Shown here: piece after piece, positions 52,126-60,421 of the stretch
How the letters are laid out: every line of letters begins with the position of its first letter
How positions within the stretch are numbered: the first letter of the stretch is position 1
Source of the DNA: Acidobacteriota bacterium
GTDB taxonomy: Bacteria; Acidobacteriota; Vicinamibacteria; Vicinamibacterales; JAKQTR01
NCBI GenBank assembly: GCA_029562975.1
Contig: JAKQTR010000037.1
Span: forward strand, 124,001 to 188,000
Length of the DNA stretch: 64,000 nucleotides
Direction of reading: 5' to 3'
Notes under the pieces: model-generated
Database searches by the model: none
What the model was told of the DNA's origin: nothing
Seen by the model: the letters and a program-made list of their open reading frames with translations, nothing else
Translations under genes and position numbers: made by a program

Positions 52126-52749
52126 TCAGTCGAACGCGGGCGGCATCGCGGGATCGCGCAGCGCGGCGAAGACGAACCGGATCTGCTCGGGCACGATGCG
52201 CGTGCGCGACAGCTCCGGCAGCCTGTCCTCCGGGAAGAACCCGACGTCCGAGGTCTCCTCGCTGGCCGCGGGCGCGCCGCCGACCAGCTCGCACTGGAAC
52301 ACCAGCTTGTAGACGTGGAACGGGTGCGGCGTGTGCCCGTGCCTGTTGCGGTCCCAGCACGCCAGCAGCCGCACCGCCTTGACGAGGTAGCCCGACTCCT
52401 CGCGGACTTCCCGCTCGACGCACTCCGCGGCGCTCTGCCCGACGTCCGCCCATCCTCCCGGGAGGGTCCAGCCGCCATCGTCGCGCTCGCGGACGAGCAG
52501 CAGGCCGCCCTCGCGGCAGACCGCTGCGCGCACGTCCACCTTCGGCGTGGCGTACCCGCGCTCCAGCGCGAACACGCCCTCGGCCAGCGCGACGGGTTCG
52601 GGCTCGGGTCCGGCCATCATGGCGGCCGCAATCCGCGAGAGCTCACGGTAGCGCCCGATGTCGTACTCGTTCGCGGCGAAGGCCAGCCCGGTCTGGGAGA
52701 TGGCCTGGATGCGCTGGGCGACGGCGAGCCAGGCAAGTGGTGTCCTCAC
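52126..52749 (-). CDS. NUDIX hydrolase with helical N-terminal domain
   Basis: 207 residues from the GTG at 52749 (an upstream GTG at 52767 is equally free of a ribosome site). The N-terminal region (AWLAVAQRIQAISQTGLAFA, EYDIGRYRELSRIAAAMMAG) is the NUDIX_N domain of this subfamily. The Nudix box is G-WADVG-Q-SAAECVE-REVREESGY, where the first Glu is replaced by Gln, a variant usual in this 'GGWADVG' subfamily. It probably hydrolyses a nucleoside-diphosphate-linked compound, such as ADP-ribose-like molecules. It is cytoplasmic, and the neighbouring ICMT-like gene lies upstream on the same strand, 88 bp away. Confidence 0.85.
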   Translation of the reverse strand: MRTPLAWLAVAQRIQAISQTGLAFAANEYDIGRYRELSRIAAAMMAGPEPEPVALAEGVFALERGYATPKVDVRAAVCREGGLLLVRERDDGGWTLPGGWADVGQSAAECVEREVREESGYLVKAVRLLACWDRNRHGHTPHPFHVYKLVFQCELVGGAPAASEETSDVGFFPEDRLPELSRTRIVPEQIRFVFAALRDPAMPPAFD

Positions 52750-52837
52750 GGGCCGCGATCGTACCACGGGGACTGGTTCCGGCCCGCCGGCGCCGACCGG
52801 CCGCCCCGGGCCCGGCGCGCGAGCGCCCTCCCTCCGC

Positions 52838-53548
52838 CTACCACACCCCCGGCGCGAGCCGGTAGCGGACGCGCGCCGCGTACTCTCGATACCCTTCCAG
52901 TCCGGCGACGAGGGCGCGGTCCTCGAGCGCCGTCCTGACGATGAAGAGCACGGCGCTCAGGGCCGAGCACAGCACCGCCCACCACGAGTCGAGCAGGCAC
53001 CCGGTGGCCCACGCGAACCAGACGCTCGACGCGTACATCGGGTGCCGCACGATCCGGTAAGGCCCGGCCGTGGCGACGCGGTGGCTGCCGTCCTCCCCGA
53101 TGCGCACCGTGGTGGCGAGAAACGGATTGCTGGCCATCGCCCAGAAGGCGCCCGCCATCGACGCGAGGAGCCCGGCGGCGCCGAGGGCCTGCAGCGGCGC
53201 CGGGACGCTGCTCCACCCGAAGCGCTCGTCCAGGCCCGCGACGACGTACTGGGCCAGGCCGATGCCGAGCATGACGGGCGCGAGCACGCGGTCGAAACGC
53301 GCGGTGGCCCCGTCCCGCCGGCCGCGCGCGTTGATCGCGGCGGGGTTCCGGCGGACCACCCAGGAGCCGCCGGCGATCACGGCGGCCGCGTAGAGCCCCA
53401 CGTACACCCAGCCCTGCACCCAGCCGAATCGCCCGGCGGGGACGAACATCGCGAGGGCGATCACGCCCATCATGGCGGCGACCCGCCTGATCCGGCGCCG
53501 GCCGTCTTCGTTCAATCCGCCCCGCGCCGCTCCCTGTCCGTTGATCAT
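52838..53548 (-). CDS. Isoprenylcysteine carboxyl methyltransferase-like membrane methyltransferase
   Basis: A 236-residue membrane protein. The ATG follows GGAGG by five bases. Hydrophobic helices at ~25-65 and 90-145 lead to the SAM-site motif GPYRIVRHPMYASS and EDRALVAGLEGYREYAARVR then YRLAPGVW, the conserved C-terminal features of the ICMT/PEMT family (PF04191/PF04140). Bacterial members methylate phospholipids or unknown lipids; the eukaryotic substrate (prenyl-Cys) is unlikely. The preceding MFS gene ends 166 bp upstream, with nothing detected between. Confidence 0.85.
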   Translation of the reverse strand: MINGQGAARGGLNEDGRRRIRRVAAMMGVIALAMFVPAGRFGWVQGWVYVGLYAAAVIAGGSWVVRRNPAAINARGRRDGATARFDRVLAPVMLGIGLAQYVVAGLDERFGWSSVPAPLQALGAAGLLASMAGAFWAMASNPFLATTVRIGEDGSHRVATAGPYRIVRHPMYASSVWFAWATGCLLDSWWAVLCSALSAVLFIVRTALEDRALVAGLEGYREYAARVRYRLAPGVW

Positions 53549-53713
53549 CGCGGCCTCCGCGGCGACGGGCGGTCCCGTCGTGCGCCCCGGGTTGGCGACA
53601 GCGCCTGGCGGGCGCGGCGGAGCCCCGCCAGGCTGGCGCTCGTCGGAGCGGCGGCCGGGCCGCCGAGGGCGGGCGCCATGGCGCGGCGGGCGGCATTGGA
53701 GCGTGCCATCGCC

Positions 53714-55102
53714 TCACCCGCGCCTGGAGGGGTGGATCGTGCCCCGGCTGAGCGACGCGAAGACGCCGAAGGCCGAGAGCGCGGCAAACGCGCCGAGGAG
53801 CAGGCGCGCGCCCCGGACGAACGCGTCCTGGTTCGAGGGGCCGATCGCGGCGCGTCCCACGAAGACGGCAATGACGAGCGCGGCCATGCCCATGCTGAAC
53901 ATCTGGCCGAGCATCCGCATCGTGCTGAGCACGGCGGAGGCGAGGCCGTACTGCCGCCGGTCCACCGAGCCCATGATCGCGTTCGTGTTCGGCGACGAGA
54001 ACAGGCCGAAGCCGACGCCCAGGACGAACAGGCTCGCGCCGACGTGCGCCAGGCTCGTCCCCGCGCCGAGGAACGAGAGCGACGCCAGGCCGGCGGCAGT
54101 CAGGGCCATGCCGGCCGAGGCGAGCAGGCGCGGCTCGACGCGGTCGGACAGCCGCCCCGCCAGCGGCGAGAAGAGCGCCTGCATGACCGGCTGCGACATC
54201 AGCACCAGCCCGGCCTGCTGCGGCGTCAGGCCCTTCACGTACTGCAGGTGCAGGCTGAGGACGAAGCCCACGGCGAACGTCGCGGCGTAGTTGATGAGGG
54301 CCGCGAGGTTCGAGAAGGCGAACACACGGTTCTCGCGGAGGAGGCGCACGTCGAGGAGCGGCGAGGCGCTCCTGGCTTCCCAGCGGACGAACAGGCCGAT
54401 GCCGGCAACCGCCAGCGCGAGCAGGGCGCCGCCGCGAATGGACGGCAGCACGGCGAGGCCCAGCATGAGCGCGACGACGGAGAGGCCGTAGGCGACGGCC
54501 CCGGCGACGTCGAACGCCTCGCCTTCGGCTTCCTTCCACTCGGCGCGAAGGTGGCGGAGCGTGACGCCGAGCGAGCAGGCGCACAGGCACGCGTTCGTCC
54601 AGAAGATGGCGCGCCAGCCGAACTGGCCGACGATCCACCCGCCCGCCGGCGGCCCGAGCGAGAGCCCGAGGTAGACGGAGGCGACGCTCCAGCCGAGCAC
54701 TCGGCCGCGCTCGGTCCGCGGGTACACCGAGATGAGCATGGCGGTGGCGGTCCCGAAGACCATGCCGCCGCCCATGCCCTGGATGACGCGGGCGGCGACG
54801 AGCATCCCGCCCGTGCGGGCGAGCGCGGCGACCACCGACCCGGCCAGGAAGCAGGTCAGGCCCGAGAGGAAGACGCGGCGGCGCCCGTGGATGTCGGCGA
54901 GCCGCCCGAACGGGAGCAGGAACACGACGGCCGCCAGGATGTAGGCCGTGGCGATCCAGCTGAGCATGACCGCGTCGAGGCCCAGCTCGGCGGCCAGCCT
55001 CGGCAGGGCGAGGTTCACCGCGGCGCCCATGAAGGGCGTCATGAAGGACGTCAGCACGGCCACCGTCAGGGTGGCTCGCTGAAGGGCGCTCGGCGACATC
55101 AT
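53714..55102 (-). CDS. MFS drug/H+ antiporter-like transporter (DHA2-type, 14 helices)
   Basis: A 462-residue transporter. Start codons ATG-ATG at 55102/55099. Motif A is LPFGRLADIHGRRRVFLSG, and ARVIQGMGGGMVFGTATAML is motif B; GPPAGGWIVGQFGWRAIFW (motif C) marks an antiporter. PNTNAIMGSVDRRQYGLASA is the EmrB/QacA type second half. This class exports drugs, dyes or cell-made metabolites; specificity is unknown. It lies between a sugar-porter MFS (30 bp upstream) and the ICMT-like gene on the same strand, so the two MFS genes are probably cotranscribed. Confidence 0.88.
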   Translation of the reverse strand: MMSPSALQRATLTVAVLTSFMTPFMGAAVNLALPRLAAELGLDAVMLSWIATAYILAAVVFLLPFGRLADIHGRRRVFLSGLTCFLAGSVVAALARTGGMLVAARVIQGMGGGMVFGTATAMLISVYPRTERGRVLGWSVASVYLGLSLGPPAGGWIVGQFGWRAIFWTNACLCACSLGVTLRHLRAEWKEAEGEAFDVAGAVAYGLSVVALMLGLAVLPSIRGGALLALAVAGIGLFVRWEARSASPLLDVRLLRENRVFAFSNLAALINYAATFAVGFVLSLHLQYVKGLTPQQAGLVLMSQPVMQALFSPLAGRLSDRVEPRLLASAGMALTAAGLASLSFLGAGTSLAHVGASLFVLGVGFGLFSSPNTNAIMGSVDRRQYGLASAVLSTMRMLGQMFSMGMAALVIAVFVGRAAIGPSNQDAFVRGARLLLGAFAALSAFGVFASLSRGTIHPSRRG

Positions 55103-55132
55103 CCGGTTCCGGAGCGGCGGCCTCGCGCCGCC

Positions 55133-56458
55133 TCAGTCGAGCCCCAGCGTCTGCGGCATCCGCTCGAGGGGCACGCCCATCGTCTCGGGCACGAAGAGCC
55201 GCACCCACAGGAGCTGCAGGACCATCATGCCGCAGAAGGCGGCGAAGATGATCCAGGGCTGGAACGCCTCCACCAGCTTCGGGAAGACCAGCGTGATGAG
55301 CGCCGCGCAGATCCAGTGCGTGGAGCTGCCGAGGGTCTGGCCGGCGGCGCGGTTCCGGTTCGGGAAGATCTCGCTGATGAAGACCCAGATGACGGCGCCC
55401 TGCCCGACGGCGTGCGCCGCGATGAACGCGAAGATGCAGGCGGGCACGATGGACACGCGCCCCGAGTGGAAGGCCCAGGCGCAGAGCCCGAGCGAGGCGA
55501 TGTATCCGAACGACCCCATCGTCAGCAGCGTGCGGCGCCCCAGCCGGTCGATGAGCCACAGGCCGGCGAAGGTGAAGATCAGGTTCGTCGCGCCCACGCC
55601 CACCGACTGCAGGAGCGCCGCGCGCTCGGCAAGGCCGGTGAGCTCGAAGATGCGCGGCGCGAAGTACAGGATCGCGTTGACGCCTGAGAACTGGTTGAAG
55701 AAGGCGATGAGGAACGCGAGCAGGATCGGCCGGGCGAGCCGCCTGGTGAACAGGCGCGCGCCGGCCTCGCCGCGCAGGGCCGACGCCTCGACCTCGTCGG
55801 CAAGCGCCTCGAGGTCGGCGTCCGGCAGGGCCGGGTTGATGCGGCGGAAGACGCGCAGCCCGGCCGCTCGGTCGCCCTGGTGGGTGATGAGCCAGCGCGG
55901 GCTTTCGACCAGCCACAGGCTGAGCACCGTGAACAGGAGGGCTGGGAAGGCTTCGACGCCGAGCATCCAGCGCCACGCGTGCCGTCCGACGCCGCCGAGC
56001 AGCGCGTTCGACAGGTAGGCCGCGAGGATGCCGAAGACGATGTTGAACTGGAACATGCCGGCGAGGCGGCCGCGCGCGGAGGCGGGGGAGATCTCGGCGA
56101 TGTAGAGCGGCGCGGCCACGGTCGAGATGCCGACGCCGATGCCGCCGATGAAGCGCGCGATCATCAGCGCGTACACGCCCGTCGCGAGGCCCGACCAGGC
56201 GGCCGAGACGAAGTAGAGGACGCCGGCCGCGAAGAGCGTCCGGCGGCGGCCCCAGTGCTCGGTGGGCCAGCCGCCGGCGAGCGCCCCGGCCACCGTGCCC
56301 CAGAGGGCGGCGCTGATGACCAGGCCGTGCAGCGCCGCGCGCAGGCCCCACAGCCGCTGGATGGCCTGCTCGGCGCCCGAGATGACGACCGTGTCGAAGC
56401 CGAACAGGAAGCCGCCCAGCGCGGCGACCACGGAACACCGCACGACCGTGTTGCTCAT
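55133..56458 (-). CDS. Sugar-porter MFS transporter
   Basis: A 441-residue 12-helix transporter. Signatures of the sugar porter family: FLFGFDTVVISGAEQAIQRL in TM1, GGWPTEHWGRRRTLFAAGVL, RFIGGIGVGISTVAAPLYIAE, ESPRWLITHQGD, QFSGVNAILYFAPRIFE, DRLGRRTLLTMG and PETMGVPLERM. It imports a hexose, pentose or polyol with protons. With the beta-galactosidase and the sodium symporter it extends the sugar uptake genes in the window. It starts 73 bp downstream of the sigma-54 regulator gene end and may be transcribed with it. Confidence 0.9.
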   Translation of the reverse strand: MSNTVVRCSVVAALGGFLFGFDTVVISGAEQAIQRLWGLRAALHGLVISAALWGTVAGALAGGWPTEHWGRRRTLFAAGVLYFVSAAWSGLATGVYALMIARFIGGIGVGISTVAAPLYIAEISPASARGRLAGMFQFNIVFGILAAYLSNALLGGVGRHAWRWMLGVEAFPALLFTVLSLWLVESPRWLITHQGDRAAGLRVFRRINPALPDADLEALADEVEASALRGEAGARLFTRRLARPILLAFLIAFFNQFSGVNAILYFAPRIFELTGLAERAALLQSVGVGATNLIFTFAGLWLIDRLGRRTLLTMGSFGYIASLGLCAWAFHSGRVSIVPACIFAFIAAHAVGQGAVIWVFISEIFPNRNRAAGQTLGSSTHWICAALITLVFPKLVEAFQPWIIFAAFCGMMVLQLLWVRLFVPETMGVPLERMPQTLGLD

Positions 56459-56531
56459 CCCCGTTCCTGCCTGCGCGCGGGGCCCCGGCGCGGGCCCGCC
56501 GACCCGGGCTCCCCCGCGTTTGCGCCGCCGA

Positions 56532-58229
56532 TCATACGCCGCTTCGGCCGCCGCGTCGTTCGCTGCCGGCCAGGCCGTAGCGGACCATCATCCGCCACAG
56601 CGTGACCGTGCTGACGCCGAGGGCCGCCGCCGCCGCTTTCCGGCTGCGCGGGAAGCGCCGGAGCGCCTCCTCCAGCATGGCCCGCCGGAAGGACTCGAGG
56701 TCGAGGTCGCCGCGGCCGGCGGCGCGCGGGGCCCCTCCGCGCACTTCGGGCGGCAGGTCGTCGAGGGACAGCACGGGTCCGCGCGAGAGGATGACCGCCC
56801 GCTCGACCGCGTGCTCGAGCTCGCGGACGTTGCCGGGCCAGGGGTAGCTCACCAGGGCGATCATCGCCTGCGACGACAGCGCCTTTGCGTCCTTCGCCAG
56901 GCGCGAGGCCGTCCGCCGGAGGAACTCCTGCGCGAGCGCCGGGATGTCGTCGGTCCGCTCGCGCAGCGGCGGGATCGCGATGACGAACCCCGCGAGGCGG
57001 AAGTACAGGTCCTCGCGGAAGCGCCCCTCGGCAACCGTGGCCCGGAGGTCGCGGTTCGTGGCGGTGATGATTCGCGGGCGGACCTTGATGTCGCGCTCGC
57101 TGCCGACGCGCCGGATCTCGCCCTCCTGCAGCGCCCGCAGGAGCTTCGCCTGGATGGTGGGGGCCATCTCCCCGATTTCGTCGAGGAACAGCGTGCCGTC
57201 GGTCGCCACTTCGAACAGGCCCGCCTTGTCGCGGACGGCGCCGGTGAACGCGCCCCGGACGTGGCCGAACAGCTCCGACTCCAGCAGCGTCTCGGTCAGC
57301 GCGGCGCAGTTCACCGAGACCAGCGGCCCGCCGGCCCGCGCGCTGTGCGCGTGCACCAGGCGGACGATGAACTCCTTGCCCGTGCCGCTCTCGCCCGTCA
57401 CGAGCACCGTCGTGTCCAGCGGCGCCACGCGCGAGGCCAGGTCCAGCACGCTCTGCATCTGCGGGCTGCGCACGACGAAGCGCTGGCGCGCCACGTGCTC
57501 CGACACCCGCTGCTGGAGCGCGTCCATCTCGCGCTCGCGGCGGACCAGCGCGCGCTCCCGCGCGGCCAGCGCCTGGCGCTGGCGCGTGGCCGCCACGCGC
57601 AGGCGCTCGACTTCGGCCCCGAGGTCGGCGCCCTGGAAGTCGAAGCGGAAGCCGGCGAGATCCTCCCCCCAGCCTCCCGCGTGCCTCCCGACGAGGCGGC
57701 ACTCGCCGTGGCCGAGGCCCACGCACCTCGTTTCCCGGAAGTAGATTTCCGCGCCGAGCGACGCGCTGACGTACCCGCTGATGTACCCGACCAGGCTCCA
57801 GCACACCGGCTGGCTGCCGCGCCCGTAGTGCTCCAGGTGCTGCTCGCCCTCGTACGAGCGCTGCCACGCGAGTTCGCATCCGAAGGCCCCCGTCGCCGGG
57901 TCGTGGTCCAGCCTGAGGAACTCGGCGCGGACGATTCCTTCGAGCGCGTGGATCGTCGCGGCCGCCCGCACCCCGTCGAGGGGGTCGGACCAGCCGAGCT
58001 GGTCCTTGAGGTTGATTGCGTCGTGGTAGCCGTCGGCGAAGCCGAACCGCAGCAGGACGCGGCGCGCGGTCTCGATGCCCAGCGTCTGGATGAGTTCCTT
58101 CCGCAGCAGGCCCATCGCGGCGGCGCTCAGGATGACGACCCGCTGCTCGCGGAGCCTGATCAGGCCCTCGCCCGGGCGGAAATCGAAGACCTCGTCGAGC
58201 AGGCGCTCACGGGCCGGTGCCGCCACCAT
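56532..58229 (-). CDS. Sigma-54 enhancer-binding activator with XylR-N/V4R sensor domain
   Basis: A 565-residue regulator. The ATG has GGGAGGG-type ribosome site. Residues ~30-190 form an XylR_N/V4R ligand domain ([71 protein letters not shown]), which in XylR/DmpR binds small aromatic compounds. A coiled-coil linker ([32 protein letters not shown]) leads to the AAA+ domain: Walker A GESGTGKE (279-286), GAFTGA loop (326-331), Walker [11 protein letters not shown]. The end holds a Fis-type helix-turn-helix ([19 protein letters not shown]). It should activate sigma-54 promoters; a candidate lies in the divergent region. The ligand is unknown. Confidence 0.92.
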   Translation of the reverse strand: MVAAPARERLLDEVFDFRPGEGLIRLREQRVVILSAAAMGLLRKELIQTLGIETARRVLLRFGFADGYHDAINLKDQLGWSDPLDGVRAAATIHALEGIVRAEFLRLDHDPATGAFGCELAWQRSYEGEQHLEHYGRGSQPVCWSLVGYISGYVSASLGAEIYFRETRCVGLGHGECRLVGRHAGGWGEDLAGFRFDFQGADLGAEVERLRVAATRQRQALAARERALVRREREMDALQQRVSEHVARQRFVVRSPQMQSVLDLASRVAPLDTTVLVTGESGTGKEFIVRLVHAHSARAGGPLVSVNCAALTETLLESELFGHVRGAFTGAVRDKAGLFEVATDGTLFLDEIGEMAPTIQAKLLRALQEGEIRRVGSERDIKVRPRIITATNRDLRATVAEGRFREDLYFRLAGFVIAIPPLRERTDDIPALAQEFLRRTASRLAKDAKALSSQAMIALVSYPWPGNVRELEHAVERAVILSRGPVLSLDDLPPEVRGGAPRAAGRGDLDLESFRRAMLEEALRRFPRSRKAAAAALGVSTVTLWRMMVRYGLAGSERRGGRSGV

Positions 58230-58413
58230 ACCACCCTCCCCACCGGCCTGGCGCCGGCTCTGAAAATTGCATTATGAAATAATAGCTGTCGACCGGCAAG
58301 CTCCCGTCGGCTTCCCGGCAGGAATTGCACCGCCAATGCTCGAAAACACGCTGAAAACAGGTATCTTGCGGCGCTGATCCTGCCGATTCGATATCCTGCT
58401 TCGGCATTCAGTG

Positions 58414-58450
58414 AATTTCAATATGATATGATTAGTTTCTAGTTGAAATT
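58414..58450. promoter_or_regulatory. AT-rich inverted repeat, possible regulator site
   Basis: AATTTCAA at 58414-58421 and TTGAAATT at 58443-58450 are exact complements separated by 21 bp of AT-rich DNA. It lies between the activator and its candidate target promoter and may be a binding site. Confidence 0.35.
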
Positions 58451-58460
58451 TACCGTGGCC

Positions 58461-58486
58461 TGTGCGCGCTGTGTGCAGTCCGCACA
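58461..58486. promoter_or_regulatory. Possible upstream activator site for the V4R regulator
   Basis: TGTGCG (58461-58466) and CGCACA (58481-58486) form a 6-bp dyad with a 14-bp spacer, about 75-100 bp upstream of the expected transcript start. This is the usual distance for enhancer-binding proteins. Confidence 0.4.
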
Positions 58487-58535
58487 AGTTCCTCAAAGGC
58501 AATCAGTTGCGCCGAGCCTGCCTGCCTGCACAGGT

Positions 58536-58550
58536 TGGCCGGCCGCTTGC
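58536..58550 (+). promoter_or_regulatory. Candidate sigma-54 (-24/-12) promoter of the HPF-like gene
   Basis: TTGGCCGGCCGCTTGC contains GG and GC 10 bp apart (GG 58537-58538, GC 58549-58550), with TTGGC and TTGC matching the -24/-12 consensus TGGCAC-N5-TTGC in part (CG instead of AC). It points toward the HPF-like gene, ~100 bp downstream, and faces an encoded sigma-54 activator. Confidence 0.5.
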
Positions 58551-58652
58551 GACTGCTCGCAGTAGCGGCCTTCTGCCGCAGGAGGTCGCGTGTGTCCGCT
58601 GCAACCACGCCCGGTTGGGCACCCGCTCCCTCTCAATTCACCGGAGACTGAC

Positions 58653-59033
58653 GTGCAGCTGAAACTCAAGAGCCCTTCGTTCACCGAGAACCCGCTGCTC
58701 GTCCCGCAGGTCGAACGTAGGGCCCGCCTGGAGTTCGGCCGCTACGGAGGACGGGTGGATCGGGTCACGATCTCCGTGCTGGACCGCACCGAGGCCGCGC
58801 CGATCCGCTTCCATTGCGGTGTCGGCGTGCACGTCCTCGACGAAAACAACGACCTGCGCCTCGTGGTCTCGATGGGCGAGGACAATGACCTCTACCGCTC
58901 GGTCGATTCGGCCCTCACGCGGGCCGGCGTGCGGACGGGCGGCGAGATCGCCAGAGCCGAAGAGGCGCTCCGCGCAAGGCGGCAGTGGCTCGCCGGCCTC
59001 CAGGCCCACGCCGGAACGGAGCTGTCCTCATGA
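58653..59033 (+). CDS. Ribosome hibernation-promoting factor/RaiA-like protein
   Basis: A 126-residue protein starting with GTG (GGAG six bases upstream). VQLKLKSPSFTENPLLVPQV, ERRARLEFGRYGGRVDRVTI, SVLDRTEAAPIRFHCGVGVH and VLDENNDLRLVVSMGEDNDL then YRSVDSALTRAG match the beta-alpha-beta-beta-beta-alpha RaiA/HPF fold, especially the C-terminal 'DLYxxIDxAxxR' helix. It has only the N-terminal ribosome-binding-type domain and no C-terminal dimerisation domain. A hibernation factor would protect idle ribosomes; the match is moderate, so this could be a paralog with another role. Stop overlaps the next gene's ATG (ATGA). Confidence 0.7.
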   Translation: MQLKLKSPSFTENPLLVPQVERRARLEFGRYGGRVDRVTISVLDRTEAAPIRFHCGVGVHVLDENNDLRLVVSMGEDNDLYRSVDSALTRAGVRTGGEIARAEEALRARRQWLAGLQAHAGTELSS

Positions 59034-59314
59034 ACCCCTACCTCCAACTCGCCCGGCAGTTCGGCGGACGACGGGACGTCCAGCTGTTCGTCGAGGAATT
59101 GATGGCCTGGCACGACGAGATGGTGCAGCACCGCCGCGTCGTCGCCCAGCTCGGGCCGGACCTGGCGTGCTCGGACACGTGCCCGCACCAGACCGGCCGG
59201 CGCCTCTGGCGCGAGGCCCGCGAGATCCTCGGGCCCAAGGCCGACACGCTGATCTTCCTGCGCGCCTGCGCGACGCAGCCCGTGGCAGAGGAGCGCGAGC
59301 GGGAAATCGCCTGA
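59030..59314 (+). CDS. Small unknown protein with a Cys-x4-Cys pair, coupled to HPF-like gene
   Basis: A 94-residue protein. Its ATG overlaps the stop of the HPF-like gene, so translation is coupled. Helical, acidic and His-rich: DVQLFVEELMAWHDEMVQHR and RLWREAREILGPKADTLIFL. Cysteines lie in ACSDTCPHQTG (C-x3-C) and later RACATQ; with nearby His residues they may bind metal or form disulfides. No family is recognised. Its cotranscription with an HPF-like factor behind a candidate sigma-54 promoter hints at a stress- or stationary-phase role, which is inference. Confidence 0.65.
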   Translation: MNPYLQLARQFGGRRDVQLFVEELMAWHDEMVQHRRVVAQLGPDLACSDTCPHQTGRRLWREAREILGPKADTLIFLRACATQPVAEEREREIA

Positions 59315-59464
59315 CGGGCTCCCGCCCGGGCTCGGCCAGGATGCGCGCGCCGCCGGCCCCCCGGCGCCCGGGGCGTTCGTGCGCCCATCCGCGGCCATCC
59401 TCCGGCCCGAAGCCCGGCGCCGCCCGCTCCTCCGAGCCCTCCGCGCCCTGGTCCCTCCGCGCCC

Positions 59465-59493
59465 TTGTCCCTCCGCGCGCCGTCCGGTACGAT
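59465..59493 (+). promoter_or_regulatory. Sigma-70-type promoter of menA
   Basis: TTGTCC (59465-59470), a 17-bp spacer and TACGAT (59488-59493) lie 34 bp before the menA ATG. Upstream of it a 16-bp tandem repeat of TCCCTCCGCGCCC-type occurs three times (about 59436-59483) and includes the -35. Confidence 0.5.
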
Positions 59494-59527
59494 GGGGCTT
59501 CCCCGCACGAGAGGACCGACTGGAGCG

Positions 59528-60421
59528 ATGCCGACCCTGAAGGACTACCTCGTCGCCGCCCGCCCGTGGTCGTTCAGCATGACCGCGATTTCCGTGACGC
59601 TCGGAACGCTCGTCGCCTGGCGGTCAGGCCCCGTCGAGTGGGGCTGGTACCTCCTGGCCGTCGCCGGCACGATCTGCTGCCACGCCGGGGGCAACGTGCT
59701 GAACGACTATTTCGACGCGCGCAACCAGGTCGATCAGCCCGACTCCGCAACGGCGCGGTACCGGCCGCACCCGATCGTCGGGGGCCTGATGCAGCCGCGC
59801 ACGGTGCTGACGGAGGCCCTCTTCCTCTTCGCGCTGGCCGGGGCCGCCGGCCTCCTCCTCGCCCTCGGCCGGACGTGGCTGGTGTTCTGGATCGCGCTGG
59901 CCGGGCTGCTGCTGGCCGTCTTCTACTCGGGCGGCCCGATCACGCTGAAGTACCGCGCGCTCGGCGAGGCGGCCGTGTTCGCGATCTGGGGTCCGCTGAT
60001 GTTCCTCGGCGCGTACGCCGTGCAGCGGCGGGCGCTCGCCTGGGAGCCGATCGTCGCCTCCATTCCGTTCGGCGTGCTGGTGGCCCTCGTCCTCTACGCC
60101 AACAACATCCGCGACATCGCCCAGGACAAGCGGTCCGGCATCGCGACGCTCGGGACGCTGCTCGGCCAGGAGCGCGCTCTCGCTGGCTTCACGGCGCTCA
60201 TGCTCGCCGCCTACGCCTACGTCGCCGCCGCCGCCGCCCTCGGCGCGATCACCCCGTGGACGCTGCTCGTGCTGCTCTCGGCGCCGACGGCTATCGGCCT
60301 CCTGCGGACGTTCCGCGCGGGCATTCCCGACGCCTCCGACGCCATGACCGCCCGGCTGGACACGGTCTTCGGCCTGCTCTACATGGCCGCGCTGGCCCTC
60401 GACCGGGTGGTGCGGCTGTGA
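59528..60421 (+). CDS. menA: 1,4-dihydroxy-2-naphthoate polyprenyltransferase MenA
   Basis: A 297-residue UbiA-superfamily membrane enzyme that attaches the polyprenyl tail to DHNA in menaquinone biosynthesis. The first Asp-rich motif NVLNDYFDARNQVDQPDS and second NNIRDIAQDKRSG bind Mg-prenyl diphosphate; ARPWSFSMTAISVTLGTLVA at the start and LFLFALAGAAGLLLALGRTW and similar helices form the nine-helix bundle. MenA rather than other UbiA members is favoured by AARPWSF at the start and HPIVGGLMQPRTV; certainty is good but not complete. GTGA overlap couples it to a CPBP protease gene. Other men genes are not in the window. Confidence 0.85.
   Translation: MPTLKDYLVAARPWSFSMTAISVTLGTLVAWRSGPVEWGWYLLAVAGTICCHAGGNVLNDYFDARNQVDQPDSATARYRPHPIVGGLMQPRTVLTEALFLFALAGAAGLLLALGRTWLVFWIALAGLLLAVFYSGGPITLKYRALGEAAVFAIWGPLMFLGAYAVQRRALAWEPIVASIPFGVLVALVLYANNIRDIAQDKRSGIATLGTLLGQERALAGFTALMLAAYAYVAAAAALGAITPWTLLVLLSAPTAIGLLRTFRAGIPDASDAMTARLDTVFGLLYMAALALDRVVRL

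Larger units (their letters stand above)
58230..58652. other. Divergent regulatory region of the sigma-54 regulator and HPF-like gene
   Basis: 423 bp with no gene. It is AT-rich between about 58260 and 58450, unlike its surroundings. It holds an inverted repeat AATTTCAA/TTGAAATT (58414-58450), a second TGTGCG/CGCACA (58461-58486) and a GG-N10-GC sigma-54 candidate (58536-58550). Each is listed separately. Confidence 0.6.

Noticed and set aside
52658-55687. 1009-codon plus-strand frame opposite the methyltransferase and MFS genes
   Set aside because: Composition is Arg/Glu/His/Pro-rich shadow; the minus strand has membrane proteins with diagnostic motifs.
59315-59527. Three 16-bp TCCCTCCGCGCCC-type repeats as a CRISPR-like array
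   Set aside because: Repeats are contiguous without spacers, shorter than CRISPR repeats and no cas gene is present.
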